Shown here piece after piece: positions 35,318-45,376 of a stretch of DNA of 64,000 nt. The DNA is taken from positions 399,205-463,204 of the forward strand of contig NZ_VMBP01000004.1 in NCBI RefSeq assembly GCF_007559435.1, read 5' to 3'. The stretch is from Ancylobacter moscoviensis (GTDB lineage Bacteria > Pseudomonadota > Alphaproteobacteria > Rhizobiales > Xanthobacteraceae). The notes beneath the pieces were generated by a model. That model made no database searches and had not been told where the DNA came from. It saw nothing but the letters and a program-made list of their open reading frames with translations. How positions within the stretch are numbered: position 1 is the first letter of the stretch; each line of letters starts with the position of its first letter. A program made the position numbers and the translations under genes.

Positions 35318-35475
35318 GGGCGGCGTATCTCGTCACAACGGATTTCGTCGACCGTTTCCCTACTCCCTGGCCCCCGATGCCGCAACCGGCTCGCGCCCAT
35401 CGGACGCGCCGGTTTACCGCCCGGCCGCAATCGCCTATTGCTCGGCCCTCCTCTCCACCGGCCGAGTTCACCCGC

Positions 35476-36432
35476 ATGTTCACGCTCGACGAGCTGGAAG
35501 ACGCCCTCCGGCAGGTCCATGCCGTGTTTCCTGGCACCCACCAGTATGCCTGGCCGCTGCTGGCCGAGCGGGTCGGCGCGGAAGTCTGGGTGAAGCACGA
35601 GAACCAGACGCCGACCGGCGCCTTCAAGGTGCGCGGCGGGCTCATCCATCTGGCGCGGCTCGCCCGCGATGGCGTGGCGGGCGCGGGCATCATCTCCGCC
35701 ACGCGGGGCAATCACGGCCAGTCCCTCGCCTTTGCCGGCCGCCGCGTCGGCATCCCCGTCACCATCGTCGTGCCGGAGGGCAACAGCGTCGAGAAGAACG
35801 CGGCCATGCGCGCGCTCGGCGCGCGGCTGGTCGAGCACGGCGCCGATTTCGACGCCGCCCGCCAGCACGCCATGCGGCTCGCCGCCGAGGAGGGTTTGCT
35901 CTTCGCGCCGTCCTTCCACCCCGATCTGGTGGTCGGCGTCGCGACCTGGGCGCTGGAGCTGTTTCGCGCCGCGCCGCCGCTCGATGCCCTCTACGTGCCC
36001 ATCGGCCTCGGATCGGGCATATGCGGCACCATCCGCACCCGCGACCTGCTGGGGCTGGCGACCGAGATCGTCGGCGTGCAAAGCGCCCACGCACCCGCCT
36101 ATGCGCGCTCGCTGGAGGCCGGCCGTCCGGTGACGCTGGAAAGCGCGGACACCATGGCCGACGGCCTCGCCGTGCGCGTGCCCGACCCCGCCGCTCTGGA
36201 AATCATCCGCGAAGGCGTGTCGCGCATCGTCACGGTTCCCGACCACGAGGTGGCGGAAGCGATCCGCGTCTACTGGACCGACACCCACAACCTCGCGGAA
36301 GGCGCCGGCGCCGCCGCGCTCGCGGCCCTAATGCGCGAGAAGGATCGCGCGGCCGGGCGGCGCGTCGGCGTGGTGCTGTCGGGCGGCAATATCGACCTGC
36401 CGGTGTTCAGCCGCTGGGTCGGGGCACCTTGA
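35476..36432 (+). CDS. PLP-dependent threonine dehydratase-like enzyme
   Basis: This 318-residue fold-type II PLP enzyme has the Schiff-base Lys in QTPTGAFKVRGG, the substrate loop SATRGNHGQSLAF, the glycine-rich phosphate loop PIGLGSGICGTI and the terminal VLSGGNIDL. It lacks the C-terminal ACT domains of biosynthetic IlvA, so it belongs to the catabolic threonine/serine dehydratase group. The ATG at 35476 starts the conserved fold (MFTLDELEDALRQ); earlier in-frame sequence looks non-coding. It is divergent from gatB. Confidence 0.87.
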   Translation: MFTLDELEDALRQVHAVFPGTHQYAWPLLAERVGAEVWVKHENQTPTGAFKVRGGLIHLARLARDGVAGAGIISATRGNHGQSLAFAGRRVGIPVTIVVPEGNSVEKNAAMRALGARLVEHGADFDAARQHAMRLAAEEGLLFAPSFHPDLVVGVATWALELFRAAPPLDALYVPIGLGSGICGTIRTRDLLGLATEIVGVQSAHAPAYARSLEAGRPVTLESADTMADGLAVRVPDPAALEIIREGVSRIVTVPDHEVAEAIRVYWTDTHNLAEGAGAAALAALMREKDRAAGRRVGVVLSGGNIDLPVFSRWVGAP

Positions 36433-36496
36433 TCGAGATCAAGGTGCCCTGCTGACCTGTCCCCCACCTTGCTGCCTCAATCGAGGGAGGCAAGCG

Positions 36497-36823
36497 ATGC
36501 GGGTGGACACCATCGACGAGCGGCTCCAGCTCTTCCGTCGCATGATTGAACATGCCGGGCTCGACCCCGACGATCTACAGACCGCCTCCGGCGAGGCCCT
36601 GCGCGCCGCCGCCCAGCGCTGCCTCGGCTGCCGCGCCGGCGAGGAGTGCCGCTCCTGGCTCGACGACGTGCCGGACACACAGCCCCTGCCCGGCTTCTGC
36701 CGCAACGCCGGCCAGTTCCAGGACTGGGTCGAGCAGGAGATCGCCCGCGATCTCGCCGCGCTCAGCGAGCGCATCGACGCCGCCAGCCGCCTCACTGGCG
36801 CGTGCGGTTCCGCCGAGGACTGA
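36497..36823 (+). CDS. DUF6455 family protein
   Basis: This 108-residue protein has the cysteine pattern CLGCRAGEECRSWL followed by PGFCRNAGQF, matching the DUF6455 family of short alphaproteobacterial proteins. The four cysteines could bind a metal or a cluster. The function is unknown. It follows the dehydratase gene by 64 bp and converges with the chorismate mutase gene. Confidence 0.8.
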   Translation: MRVDTIDERLQLFRRMIEHAGLDPDDLQTASGEALRAAAQRCLGCRAGEECRSWLDDVPDTQPLPGFCRNAGQFQDWVEQEIARDLAALSERIDAASRLTGACGSAED

Positions 36824-36831
36824 CGGCCCGC

Positions 36832-37125
36832 CTATCCGAGCCGCTCGTTCTCGTAGTCGATCACCCATTCGATCAGCACGCGCCAGAGCTTTTCGGCCAG
36901 CTCCGGCGGCACGCCATGGGTTTCCGCGCGCACGCTCACCTTCTCGATCACGTCATCGACGCGCTCCGGCAGGAAGGCCGCGAGACCTTCCGTCCTCTTC
37001 ACCGCGACGACGTGCTTCACGACCTCGAAGCGGCGCGCCAGCAATTCGACCATCTGCGCATCGATGGCATCGATCTCGGCCCGGAAGGGCGCGAGGGAGC
37101 GCTCATTCTCGGGCAGCTGGCGCAT
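36832..37125 (-). CDS. Chorismate mutase, AroQ class
   Basis: This 97-residue all-helical protein starts MRQLPENERSLAPFRAEIDAIDAQMVELLARRFEVVKHVVAVKR, with the AroQ catalytic Arg in LLARRF and the Lys in VKR. The later helix with ERVDDVIEKV and the closing IEWVIDYENERLG complete the pattern. It converts chorismate to prephenate. Its gene starts three bases after gatA stops, so it is probably expressed as the tail of a gatC-gatA transcript. Confidence 0.9.
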   Translation of the reverse strand: MRQLPENERSLAPFRAEIDAIDAQMVELLARRFEVVKHVVAVKRTEGLAAFLPERVDDVIEKVSVRAETHGVPPELAEKLWRVLIEWVIDYENERLG

Positions 37126-37128
37126 CGC

Positions 37129-38610
37129 CTACTCCCACCAGCGTTCGGCGATCTCGAAGCGGCCGGCGGCCTCCTCGATCACCTGGGCGAGGGAGAACAG
37201 CCCCTCCTCGCCGAAGGGGCGGCCGATGAGCTGGAGCCCGAGCGGCAGGCCCTCGGAGGAGAGCCCCGCCGGCACCGCGATGCCCGGCAGGCCGGCCATG
37301 TTCAGCGTCACCGTGAACACGTCCTGCAGGTACATCTCGACCGGATCGCCGCTCGACTTCTCGCCGATGCCGAAAGCGGCCGAGGGCGTCGCCGGCGCGA
37401 GCACCGCGTCGATGCCCTCCGCGAAGGCGATCTCGAAATCGCGCTTGATCAGCGTGCGGACCTTCTGCGCCTTGAGGTAGTAGGCGTCGTAATAGCCGGC
37501 GGAGAGCACATAGGTGCCGATCATGATGCGCCGGCGTACCTCGTCGCCGAAGCCGGCGGCGCGGGTCTTCTCGTACATCTCGACGATGTCGCGGCCGGGC
37601 ACGCGCTCGCCATAGCGCACGCCGTCATAGCGCGCGAGGTTCGACGAGGCCTCGGCCAGCGCGACGATGTAGTAGGCCGGCAGCGCGTATTTGGTGTGCG
37701 GCAGGCTGATCTCGACCACCTCGGCGCCGGCATCGCGCAGCATGTCCGCGCCCTTGTCCCAGAGGCGCGCGATCTCCGCCGACATGCCGTCGACACGGTA
37801 TTCCCTGGGGATGCCGATCCGCTTGCCCTTCACCGAGGCGCCGACCGCCGCCTCGTAATCCGGCACGGGAAGGTTGGCGCTGGTCGAATCCTTCGGGTCG
37901 TGCCCGGCCATCGAGCGCAGCAGCAGCGCCGCGTCGTTCACCGAACGGGCGATGGGACCGGCCTGATCGAGCGAGGAGGCATAGGCGATGATGCCCCAGC
38001 GCGAGCAGCGCCCGTAGGTCGGCTTGATGCCGACCGTGCCGGTGAAGGCCGCCGGCTGGCGGATCGAGCCGCCGGTGTCGGTGCCGGCCGCCGCCGCGCA
38101 GATATGCGCCGCCACCGCCGCCGCCGAGCCGCCCGAGGACCCGCCCGGCACCAGCGGCTGAGCCGAGCCGTTGCGCCGCCACGGGTTCACCGCCGGGCCG
38201 AAGGCGCTCGATTCGTTGGACGAGCCCATGGCGAACTCGTCCTGGTTGAGCTTGCCGAGCAGCACCGCGCCGTCCCGCCAGAGCTGCGAGGTGACGGTCG
38301 ACTCATAGGGCGGCACGAAGTTCTTGATAATGTTCGAGCACGCCGTGGTGCGCACGCCGTTGGTCGCGAACATGTCCTTGATGCCGAGCGGGATACCCTC
38401 CAGCGGCCCCGCCTCGCCCTTGGCGATGCGCTCGTCGCTGGCCTTGGCCATCTCCAGCGCCTTGTCGGGCGTGGCCAGCACATAGGCGTTGAGGTCGCCG
38501 GCCGGCGCGATGGCGTCGAGATAGGCCTGCGTCAGCTCGGTGGCGGTGAAATGGCCCTGCGCCAGCCCTTCGCGGGCGGCGGTGACGGTGAGGCGGGTGA
38601 GTTCGGTCAT
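37129..38610 (-). CDS. gatA: Asp-tRNA(Asn)/Glu-tRNA(Gln) amidotransferase subunit GatA
   Basis: This 493-residue amidase-signature enzyme has the Ser-cisSer-Lys triad: Lys in IPLGIKDMF, Ser in [14 protein letters not shown] and Ser in [13 protein letters not shown]. It releases ammonia from glutamine for transamidation on misacylated tRNA. The ATG at 38610 gives the usual start ([16 protein letters not shown]). It lies five bases after gatC. Confidence 0.97.
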   Translation of the reverse strand: MTELTRLTVTAAREGLAQGHFTATELTQAYLDAIAPAGDLNAYVLATPDKALEMAKASDERIAKGEAGPLEGIPLGIKDMFATNGVRTTACSNIIKNFVPPYESTVTSQLWRDGAVLLGKLNQDEFAMGSSNESSAFGPAVNPWRRNGSAQPLVPGGSSGGSAAAVAAHICAAAAGTDTGGSIRQPAAFTGTVGIKPTYGRCSRWGIIAYASSLDQAGPIARSVNDAALLLRSMAGHDPKDSTSANLPVPDYEAAVGASVKGKRIGIPREYRVDGMSAEIARLWDKGADMLRDAGAEVVEISLPHTKYALPAYYIVALAEASSNLARYDGVRYGERVPGRDIVEMYEKTRAAGFGDEVRRRIMIGTYVLSAGYYDAYYLKAQKVRTLIKRDFEIAFAEGIDAVLAPATPSAAFGIGEKSSGDPVEMYLQDVFTVTLNMAGLPGIAVPAGLSSEGLPLGLQLIGRPFGEEGLFSLAQVIEEAAGRFEIAERWWE

Positions 38611-38615
38611 GGCGC

Positions 38616-38903
38616 TCACTCCACCACCTTGGGAACGGCGAAGAAGCCGTCCTCGGCCACCGGGGCGTTGGCGAGCACGCGCCGCGCATCGCCGCCGTCG
38701 TTCACGACGTCGGTGCGCAGGGGAAGCTGCATCGGAATGACGCTGGTCATCGGCTCGACGCCGGTGGTGTCCACTTCGCCGAGCTGCTCCACAAAGGCGA
38801 GGATGGCGTTGAGCTCGCCCTGGAGATGGGCCACCTCGTCCTCCGTCACGGCGATGCGCGAGAGATGCGCGACCCGCCGGACCGTCGCCTGATCGACCGA
38901 CAT
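38616..38903 (-). CDS. gatC: Asp-tRNA(Asn)/Glu-tRNA(Gln) amidotransferase subunit GatC
   Basis: This 95-residue protein starts [24 protein letters not shown] and ends [11 protein letters not shown], both hallmarks of GatC, the strap-like subunit that joins GatA to GatB. It is the first gene of the gatC-gatA-chorismate mutase operon. A start 12 bases upstream (MGFRMSV) is possible but less usual. Confidence 0.96.
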   Translation of the reverse strand: MSVDQATVRRVAHLSRIAVTEDEVAHLQGELNAILAFVEQLGEVDTTGVEPMTSVIPMQLPLRTDVVNDGGDARRVLANAPVAEDGFFAVPKVVE

Positions 38904-39014
38904 CCGAAATCCCAATCAACTGAAACCGATGCGCGCCCTATAGCAGGCGGGCACCGGGCCCCGCAACGCGCGGCGCCCGGTATCGACGGTTTCGGATATC
39001 GGTCGAGGCGTCTT

Positions 39015-39302
39015 TCAGGAACGCGCCTGCTGGAGGCAGGCACCCGCCGCCTGGGCGTTCGTGCGGGCGTTGCCGCGGTCGATCTTGCCGGACATGACGA
39101 GGGACTTGGTGATGTCGGTGACGACGCTGCGCAGGTCGCCGCCGGGGCCCGTGCCCATCACGGCGGCATAGATGGCCTTGCCGTCCGGCGAGAGTGCGGC
39201 CGCGCAGGCATCGCCCGCCGCCTTGTCGGCGAAGGCCGGCGCGCTGCCGAGAAGCGCCGCCAGAGCGATGGCGGCAACCGAAGCGGTGCGAAGACGGATC
39301 AT
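39015..39302 (-). CDS. Small secreted hypothetical protein
   Basis: This 95-residue protein has a clear signal peptide (MIRLRTASVAAIALAALLGS, cleavage probably after AFA). The mature part has two cysteines (GDACAAALS and AGACLQQARS) likely to form a disulphide, and is helical in between. Similar short secreted proteins occur in other Hyphomicrobiales. The function is unknown. It lies 26 bp after another small exported protein gene on the same strand. Confidence 0.75.
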   Translation of the reverse strand: MIRLRTASVAAIALAALLGSAPAFADKAAGDACAAALSPDGKAIYAAVMGTGPGGDLRSVVTDITKSLVMSGKIDRGNARTNAQAAGACLQQARS

Positions 39303-39328
39303 GATATCCTCCAGCGTGGTGAAAGCGG

Positions 39329-39652
39329 TCAGCGCAATCCGGGACGGTTCACCGGCCCGCCGGCATTGACGCCCGGCCCCGGCCGGACAACGGCGCGCGC
39401 CGCCGGCGCCGCGACGGCGCCACCCGCCACGCATCCGACCGGATAGCCCGGCCGCGTGCAGTAGACGGCGGCGCGCGCGGCCGGCGCATAGGGCGTCGGA
39501 CGCACGATGCATCCGGCCGGAATGCCCGGAGCCGTGCAGTAGACGACGGCCGCGCGGGCGTCGCCGCCGAAGGCCGAAAGCAGGGTGCTGCCGGCGACGA
39601 CGGCGGCGAGTAGACCGGTGCGTGCGCACATGCGAGGACGAGAAATCGTCAT
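39329..39652 (-). CDS. Small secreted protein with YCTxPGxPxGC repeats
   Basis: This 107-residue protein has a signal peptide (about residues 10-33, ending DARA). The mature part carries two copies of the motif YCTxPGxPxGC (YCTAPGIPAGC and YCTRPGYPVGC), each followed by an Ala/Pro/Arg-rich spacer. The C-terminus is Pro/Gly/Arg-rich. Each motif holds two cysteines. The function is unknown; surface or envelope location is likely. Confidence 0.7.
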   Translation of the reverse strand: MTISRPRMCARTGLLAAVVAGSTLLSAFGGDARAAVVYCTAPGIPAGCIVRPTPYAPAARAAVYCTRPGYPVGCVAGGAVAAPAARAVVRPGPGVNAGGPVNRPGLR

Positions 39653-39754
39653 GCCGTTCCCTCGATCAGGCTTCCGCTTGGGAAAACGGCGCGCATGATG
39701 CTCGCCGCGCAGGGGGCGGCAATGTCGATTATTGGTCGCAATGGCGGGAGAGAC

Positions 39755-40669
39755 ATGTTTGCGAAGACCGCTCCGGCATGGAACCCGGACCTCACCGCCG
39801 CGCCTGAGAGCCCGCTGACGCCCGGCGAGCTGGAGGCGCGGGCGCGCCTGCGGGCCCGCCCGGATTTCCCGGAGATCGCCCGCCGCGCCGCCGTGAACCT
39901 CGGGCGCAGCTATCAGGGCAACGTCCTGCTCACGCGGCTGCTGAACGACCGCGCCCGCATCGCCCTCGCCCTGCTGATGCTCGACATGCATTTCGAGCCG
40001 GCCGAGGCGCCCGGCCTGACGGCGGGCCGGCTCAAGGCGGAAGCGGTCGCGCTCGGTCTGTGCAGTCCCGGCCGGGTCGGCGCGGTGCTGGCCGCCGCGC
40101 GGCTGCTCGGACTGGTCGCGCCTGCGCCGGACAAGGACGGCCGGCGCCGGCGTCTCGTCGCCACGCCGCGCCTGCTCGACATCCACAGGGAGCGCTGGCG
40201 CGTCCTGTTCGAAGCGATGCACCCCGCCCTGCCGGAGGGCGGGATCGGACTGTCGCGGCTGGACGACCCCGGCTTCGGCGCCGCTTACGTATCCGCCCTG
40301 CTCCGCCCATTCCGGGCGGGCTGGCGCATCGCGCACGACATCCCCCGCGTCGACGTCTTCGCCGACCGCGACGGCGGCCTCATGATCGCGTTCGCCCTCT
40401 ACGAGGCGACCCGCGCCGGAGAGACGCTGACCATCCTACATCTGGCGCAGACCTACCGGGTCTCGCGCTCTCATGTCGGCGACATCCTGCGGAAGGCCGC
40501 CGAGACCGGGCTGGTGCGCCGAGTCGAGGCGCCGGGCACCGGCAGCGCGGGCTTCGTCGCGGAGCCGGCATTGGACGAGGCGATCGACACCTTCGTCGCC
40601 ATCGCGCTGGTGCGTCAGGCCTTCGCCATCCGCGAGGCGGTCGCCGCCACCTCCGCCGGGCCGCGCTGA
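39755..40669 (+). CDS. Putative regulator with two winged-helix-like regions
   Basis: This protein has about 304 residues from the ATG at 39755, which follows GGGAGAG; an upstream ATG at 39695 is also in frame. An internal region (about residues 55-115: RARIALALLMLDMHFEP...LKAEAVALGLCSPGRVGAVLAAARLLGLVAPA) and a C-terminal region (ETLTILHLAQTYRVSRSHVGDILRKAAETGLVRRV) both look like winged helix-turn-helix units. I do not recognise the family. It is divergent from the two small exported protein genes. Confidence 0.7.
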   Translation: MFAKTAPAWNPDLTAAPESPLTPGELEARARLRARPDFPEIARRAAVNLGRSYQGNVLLTRLLNDRARIALALLMLDMHFEPAEAPGLTAGRLKAEAVALGLCSPGRVGAVLAAARLLGLVAPAPDKDGRRRRLVATPRLLDIHRERWRVLFEAMHPALPEGGIGLSRLDDPGFGAAYVSALLRPFRAGWRIAHDIPRVDVFADRDGGLMIAFALYEATRAGETLTILHLAQTYRVSRSHVGDILRKAAETGLVRRVEAPGTGSAGFVAEPALDEAIDTFVAIALVRQAFAIREAVAATSAGPR

Positions 40670-40679
40670 AGCGCGCCGC

Positions 40680-41384
40680 TCACGGGCGGCGCAGTTCCGT
40701 CGCCACGCCCTTCTCGGGAACGATCACCGTCGCCTCCTCGCCCACCAGCGAGACGAAACGGTCGGCCTTCGGCTCCAGCAGGCCGAACGAGCCGTAATGG
40801 GCGGGAATGATCGTCAGCCCGCCGAGATAGCGCGACACGGCCACCGCCGCCGTCTCCGGCCCCATGGTGAAGCGGTCGCCGATCGGCACGATGACCACGT
40901 CCGGCTTGTGGATCTCGGCGATCAGCGCCATGTCCGAGAAGATGTCGGTGTCGCCCATGTGCCAGACGGTCGGCTCGCCCGGCGCCTTGACGATCAGCCC
41001 GTTGGCATTGCCGAGATAGATGGTCGCGCCGTCGCGGACCATGCCCGAGGAATGGTCGGCCCGCACCATGCTCACGGTGAAACCGTCGAGATGGATGGTG
41101 CCGCCGGCGTTCATCATCTCCAGCTTGCCGACGCCCTGCGTGCCGAGCCAGCTCGCGAGGTCGGCGTTGGCGACCACCGTCGCCCCGCTCCTGCCCGCGA
41201 TATCCACCGTGTCGCCGACGTGATCGCCATGGCCGTGGGTGAGCAGCACGTGGGTGACGCCCTCGGTCGCCTGCGCGGCCGAGCCGGTGAAGGCCGGGTT
41301 GCCGGTCAGGAACGGGTCAATGAGAACAACCTTGCCGGCGAATTCCAGCCGAAACGCCGCATGGCCAAACCAGGTGATCTTCAT
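40680..41384 (-). CDS. UPF0173 metal-dependent hydrolase (metallo-beta-lactamase fold)
   Basis: This 234-residue protein has the metallo-beta-lactamase motif [11 protein letters not shown], further metal ligands in [19 protein letters not shown] and IPAHYG, and the short N-terminus [15 protein letters not shown] typical of YtkL/UPF0173 proteins. The natural substrate is unknown. Convergent with the preceding gene (10-bp gap). Confidence 0.92.
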   Translation of the reverse strand: MKITWFGHAAFRLEFAGKVVLIDPFLTGNPAFTGSAAQATEGVTHVLLTHGHGDHVGDTVDIAGRSGATVVANADLASWLGTQGVGKLEMMNAGGTIHLDGFTVSMVRADHSSGMVRDGATIYLGNANGLIVKAPGEPTVWHMGDTDIFSDMALIAEIHKPDVVIVPIGDRFTMGPETAAVAVSRYLGGLTIIPAHYGSFGLLEPKADRFVSLVGEEATVIVPEKGVATELRRP

Positions 41385-41528
41385 CGCCGCTCTCCATCTG
41401 TCCCGCGTGCCTGCCGGGTTGCCGCGGCAACATAATGCGCGACCCCGGGGACTCAAGCCCGTCCGGCGCGCCTGTCCCGCCACGCGGCCATGGCTTCCGG
41501 CCGGCCGCCGTGCTACGCGCAGGGCACC

Positions 41529-42011
41529 ATGGTTGCCGCGATCATCACCGTCACCGACGCCGCCCCTCTCCTGCCGCCGCGCGGCGGGCTGATCGGCCTC
41601 GATCTCGGCACCAAGACCATCGGCGTCGCCAGTTCCGACCCCGACCGCCGCATCGCGGCGGGCGTGGAAACCGTCGCCCGCAAGCAGTTCACGCCCGACG
41701 CCCAGCGCCTGCTCGCCCTCGCGGCGGCACGGGGAGCGGTCGGCTTCGTGCTCGGCCTTCCCGTGAACATGGACGGCAGCGAGGGCCCGCGCGCGCAGGC
41801 TTCGCGCGCCTTCGCCCGCAATCTGGCGAAGCTGACCGAGCTGCCGATCATCCTGTGGGACGAGCGCCTGTCCACGGCCGCCGTCGAGCGCGACATGATC
41901 GCCACCGACATGAGCCGCGCCCGGCGCGCCGAAGTGGTGGACCAGCAGGCCGCCGCCTTCATCCTGCAGGGCGCGCTGGACCGCCTGCGCTTCATCGCCG
42001 AGCACGGCTGA
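41529..42011 (+). CDS. ruvX: RuvX/YqgF Holliday-junction resolvase-like / pre-16S rRNA nuclease
   Basis: This 160-residue RNase H-like protein has the motifs [30 protein letters not shown] and [12 protein letters not shown], and the final [15 protein letters not shown]. YqgF processes the 5' end of 16S rRNA. I prefer the ATG at 41529 ([10 protein letters not shown]) following AGGG; a start at 41490 would add 13 residues. It is followed closely by an AEC transporter gene. Confidence 0.92.
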   Translation: MVAAIITVTDAAPLLPPRGGLIGLDLGTKTIGVASSDPDRRIAAGVETVARKQFTPDAQRLLALAAARGAVGFVLGLPVNMDGSEGPRAQASRAFARNLAKLTELPIILWDERLSTAAVERDMIATDMSRARRAEVVDQQAAAFILQGALDRLRFIAEHG

Positions 42012-42041
42012 TGGAGCGCGGTTGATGGAGCGCGGCTGACC

Positions 42042-42974
42042 ATGGCGGCGGTGCTCGGCGCGCTGGTGCCGGTCTTCCTCGTGATCGCCCTCGGCGTCGT
42101 GCTGAAGCGCGGCCTGCTGCCGGAAGCCTCGCACTGGATCGCGCTGGAGCGGCTCACCTATTTCGTGCTGTTCCCGGCGCTGCTGGTGGTCAGCATCTCG
42201 CGCGCCGAGCTCGGCAACGTCGCCGTGGTCGAGGTCTCGGTCGCGCTGCTCGGCTCCATCGCCGTCGTCGGGACCCTGCTCAGCCTGGCGCGCAAGCCGG
42301 TCTGCCGCGCCTTTTCGCTGCCGGGGCCGAGCTACACCTCCGTCTTCCAGGGCGCGCTGCGCTGGAACACCTACATCGCGCTCGCCGTCTCCGGTTCGCT
42401 CGCCGGCCCGCGCGGCCTCGCCGTGGCGGCGGTCGGGCTGGCGGTGATGATCCCGGTGCTCAACGCGCTCAGCGTCATCGTGCTGGCGCGGCACGGCGAG
42501 AACGGCGGCGGCGGCAACCGCCTGCTGCTGCTCCAGCTCGTGCGCAATCCCTTCATCTGGTCCTGCGCCGCCGGCGCGGCGATCAACGCCACCGACCTGC
42601 CGATTCCGCCGGTGCTCGTCACCTTCGGCGATATTCTCGGCCGCGCCTCGCTGGCGCTGGGGCTGCTCGTCGTCGGGGCGGGCCTGCGCCTCGAGGATCT
42701 GCGCTCGCCACGCGCCGCCACGTGGTTCACCAGCCTGATCAAGCTCGCCATCCTGCCGGCGCTCGCCGTCGGCATCGGCCTTGCCCTCGGCCTGCGCGAG
42801 GTGGACCTGCTCATCGTCGCGGTCGGGGCGTCCGTGCCTTCCGCGCCCAACGGCTACGTGCTGGCGCGGCAGATGGGCGGCGACGCGCCGCTGCTGGCGG
42901 AAATCCTCACCGTGCAGACCCTCCTCGCCGCCGTGACCATGCCGCTGGTCATCGCCGCCGTCGCCCATCTTTGA
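42042..42974 (+). CDS. AEC family transporter (auxin efflux carrier-like permease)
   Basis: This 310-residue membrane protein has about ten helices in two halves. The N-terminal [17 protein letters not shown] and the conserved [10 protein letters not shown] and [16 protein letters not shown] motifs identify the AEC (membrane transport protein) family, which exports or imports small carboxylates or malonate. The substrate is unknown. It lies 30 bp after ruvX, between ruvX and pyrB. Confidence 0.88.
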   Translation: MAAVLGALVPVFLVIALGVVLKRGLLPEASHWIALERLTYFVLFPALLVVSISRAELGNVAVVEVSVALLGSIAVVGTLLSLARKPVCRAFSLPGPSYTSVFQGALRWNTYIALAVSGSLAGPRGLAVAAVGLAVMIPVLNALSVIVLARHGENGGGGNRLLLLQLVRNPFIWSCAAGAAINATDLPIPPVLVTFGDILGRASLALGLLVVGAGLRLEDLRSPRAATWFTSLIKLAILPALAVGIGLALGLREVDLLIVAVGASVPSAPNGYVLARQMGGDAPLLAEILTVQTLLAAVTMPLVIAAVAHL

Positions 42975-43056
42975 GCGCGTCGGGCCGCGAAAGTCTGGAC
43001 AGCGCTCTTATATGCTTGCGGCGCGCGCCGGCTGCGTCTATCCAGCCGACTTCGAT

Positions 43057-44022
43057 ATGACATCGAACCCGACTGCCAGCTTCACCCTCCAGCGCCGGCA
43101 CCTGCTTGGCATCGAGGGTCTGTCGCCCGACGAGATCGTCGGCCTTCTCGACCTCGCGGAAGAATTCGTCGTTCTCAACCGGCAGGTGGAGAAGAAGCGG
43201 ACGACGCTGCGCGGCCGTACCCAGATCAACCTGTTCTTCGAAGCCTCGACGCGCACGCAGTCGTCCTTCGAGATCGCCGGCAAGCGCCTCGGCGCCGACG
43301 TGATGAACATGTCGGTCAGCACCTCCTCGGTGAAGAAGGGCGAGACGCTCATCGACACCGCCGCGACGCTGAACGCCATGCACCCGGACGTGCTGATCGT
43401 GCGCCACAGCGCCTCCGGCGCCGCCGAGCTGCTCGCCCGCAAGGTGGACTGCTCGGTCGTCAACGCCGGCGACGGCGCGCACGAGCACCCGACGCAGGCG
43501 CTGCTCGACGCCCTGACCATCCGCCGCAACAAGGGCCGCATCCAGGGCCTGACCGTCGCCATCTGCGGTGACATCACCCATTCGCGCGTCGCCCGCTCCA
43601 ACATCCTGCTGTTGCAGGCCCTCGGCGCGCAGGTGCGCGTCATCGCCCCGCCGACCCTGCTGCCCAAGGACATCGAGCGCTTCGGCGTCGAGGTTCACGG
43701 AGACATGCGCCGGGGGCTGGAAGACGTCGACATCGTGATGATGCTGCGCCTCCAGCGCGAGCGCATGAACGGCTCCTATGTGCCTTCGGTGAAAGAGTAT
43801 TTCCATTTCTGGGGGCTCGACGAGGCGAAGCTGCGCTACGCCCGGCCCGACGCGCTGGTCATGCATCCCGGCCCGATGAATCGCGGCGTCGAGATCGACT
43901 CGGCCGTGGCCGACGGCGCCCAGTCCCTCATCCGCGAGCAGGTCGAGATGGGCGTCGCCGTCCGCATGGCCGTGCTGGATGCCCTGTCGCGCACCCTGCC
44001 GGGGAATTCGTCCAATGCCTGA
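43057..44022 (+). CDS. pyrB: Aspartate carbamoyltransferase catalytic subunit
   Basis: This 321-residue protein has the carbamoyl-phosphate loop [34 protein letters not shown] for substrate binding, and [11 protein letters not shown]. It performs the first committed step of pyrimidine synthesis. The ATG at 43057 ([23 protein letters not shown]) gives the usual length; an upstream start at 43012 is unlikely. Its last eight bases overlap the dihydroorotase-like gene, as in PyrB-PyrC' enzyme pairs. Confidence 0.96.
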   Translation: MTSNPTASFTLQRRHLLGIEGLSPDEIVGLLDLAEEFVVLNRQVEKKRTTLRGRTQINLFFEASTRTQSSFEIAGKRLGADVMNMSVSTSSVKKGETLIDTAATLNAMHPDVLIVRHSASGAAELLARKVDCSVVNAGDGAHEHPTQALLDALTIRRNKGRIQGLTVAICGDITHSRVARSNILLLQALGAQVRVIAPPTLLPKDIERFGVEVHGDMRRGLEDVDIVMMLRLQRERMNGSYVPSVKEYFHFWGLDEAKLRYARPDALVMHPGPMNRGVEIDSAVADGAQSLIREQVEMGVAVRMAVLDALSRTLPGNSSNA

Positions 44023-45313
44023 TCCCCGTCCCATCCTGCTCGCCAAGGCGCGCATCCTCGACCCCTCGCGCGACCTCGACACCAAGGGCGACATCCTCGT
44101 CGCCGACGGCGTGATCAAGGACATCGCGCCCGACCTCACCGCCGCCGGCTTGCCGGCGGACACCGAGATCGTGGACTGCCGCGGCCTCGTCGCCGTGCCC
44201 GGCCTCGTCGACATGCGCGCCTTCGTGGGCGAGCCCGGCGCCGAGCACCGCGAGACGCTCGCCTCCGCCAGCCAGGCGGCGGCGGCGGGCGGCGTGACCA
44301 CCATCATCTGCCAGCCCGACACCGACCCGGTGATCGACGATCCCGCCATCGTCGACTTCATCATGCGTCGGGCGCGCGACACCGCCATCGTCCATGTCCA
44401 TCCCATGGCCGCCCTGACCAAGGGGCTGGAAGGCCGCGAGATGACCGAGATCGGCCTGCTCGGCGCGGCCGGCGCCGTCGCCTTCACCGACGGCACGCGC
44501 TCGGTTCCCTCCGCCCAGGTCCTGCGCCGCGCCCTCACCTACGGGCGCGACTTCGGCGCCCTGATCGTCCATCACACCGAAGACGCCAGCCTCGCCGGCG
44601 AAGGCGTGATGAACGAGGGCGAACTCGCCTCGCGGCTCGGCCTCGCCGGCATGCCGAAGGCGGCGGAGACCATTGTCTTCGAGCGCGACGTGCGCCTCGC
44701 GGCGATCACCGGCGGGCGCTACCACGCCGCCTCGCTGACCTGCGCCGAGTCGCTCGACGTGCTCCGTCGCGCCAAGGAAGCCGGGATCAACGTCACGGCG
44801 TCGGCCTCCATCAACCACCTCACGCTCAACGAGCGCGACGTCGTCGGCTACCGCACCTTCTTCAAGCTCACCCCGCCGCTGCGCAGCGAGGACGACCGCG
44901 TGGCGCTGGTCGAGGCGGTGGCCGAGGGGCTGATCGACGTCATCGTCTCCGACCACAATCCGCAGGACGTCGAAGTCAAGCGCCTGCCCTTCTCGGAGGC
45001 CGCCTTCGGCGCGGTCGGGCTGGAGACCATGCTGGCCGCCGGCCTGCGGCTGGTGACGGATGGCCGCCTCGACCTCATGACGCTGATCCGCGCCATGTCA
45101 ACGCGCCCGGCCGAGCTGCTCGGCCTGCCGGCGGGGACGCTGCGTCCCGGACGACTCGCCGACATCGCGCTCATCTCTCTCGACGAGGCGTGGATCCTCG
45201 ATCCCACCTCCCTCAAGTCGCGCTGCCGAAACACCCCCTTCGACGAGGCGCGCTTCGAGGGCCGCGTGGTGCGTACGCTGGTTGCCGGCCGCACGGTATA
45301 TGAATACGTGTGA
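44015..45313 (+). CDS. Dihydroorotase-like protein lacking metal ligands (PyrC'/PyrX type)
   Basis: This 432-residue dihydroorotase-fold protein reads [12 protein letters not shown] where active dihydroorotases have DxHxHLREPG, so both His ligands are missing. The HCED and TPHH equivalents read VHHTED and ASINH. Only VSDHNPQ remains near the IATDHAPH motif. Such catalytically dead paralogues partner PyrB as a structural subunit in Pseudomonas. A true PyrC must then be encoded elsewhere. Gene overlap with pyrB supports a complex. Confidence 0.88.
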   Translation: MPDPRPILLAKARILDPSRDLDTKGDILVADGVIKDIAPDLTAAGLPADTEIVDCRGLVAVPGLVDMRAFVGEPGAEHRETLASASQAAAAGGVTTIICQPDTDPVIDDPAIVDFIMRRARDTAIVHVHPMAALTKGLEGREMTEIGLLGAAGAVAFTDGTRSVPSAQVLRRALTYGRDFGALIVHHTEDASLAGEGVMNEGELASRLGLAGMPKAAETIVFERDVRLAAITGGRYHAASLTCAESLDVLRRAKEAGINVTASASINHLTLNERDVVGYRTFFKLTPPLRSEDDRVALVEAVAEGLIDVIVSDHNPQDVEVKRLPFSEAAFGAVGLETMLAAGLRLVTDGRLDLMTLIRAMSTRPAELLGLPAGTLRPGRLADIALISLDEAWILDPTSLKSRCRNTPFDEARFEGRVVRTLVAGRTVYEYV

Positions 45314-45376
45314 GCGGACGGGCCTTGCCGCGCCCGTCCCCTGTGCTTTCCGTCAAAAGCCTTTAAGGTCGTCTGC

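Noticed and set aside
35377..35475. An N-terminal extension of the threonine-dehydratase-like protein.
   Set aside because: The 33 extra residues are Pro/Arg-rich, lie before the conserved fold and have no ribosome-binding site; the ATG at 35476 fits the family.
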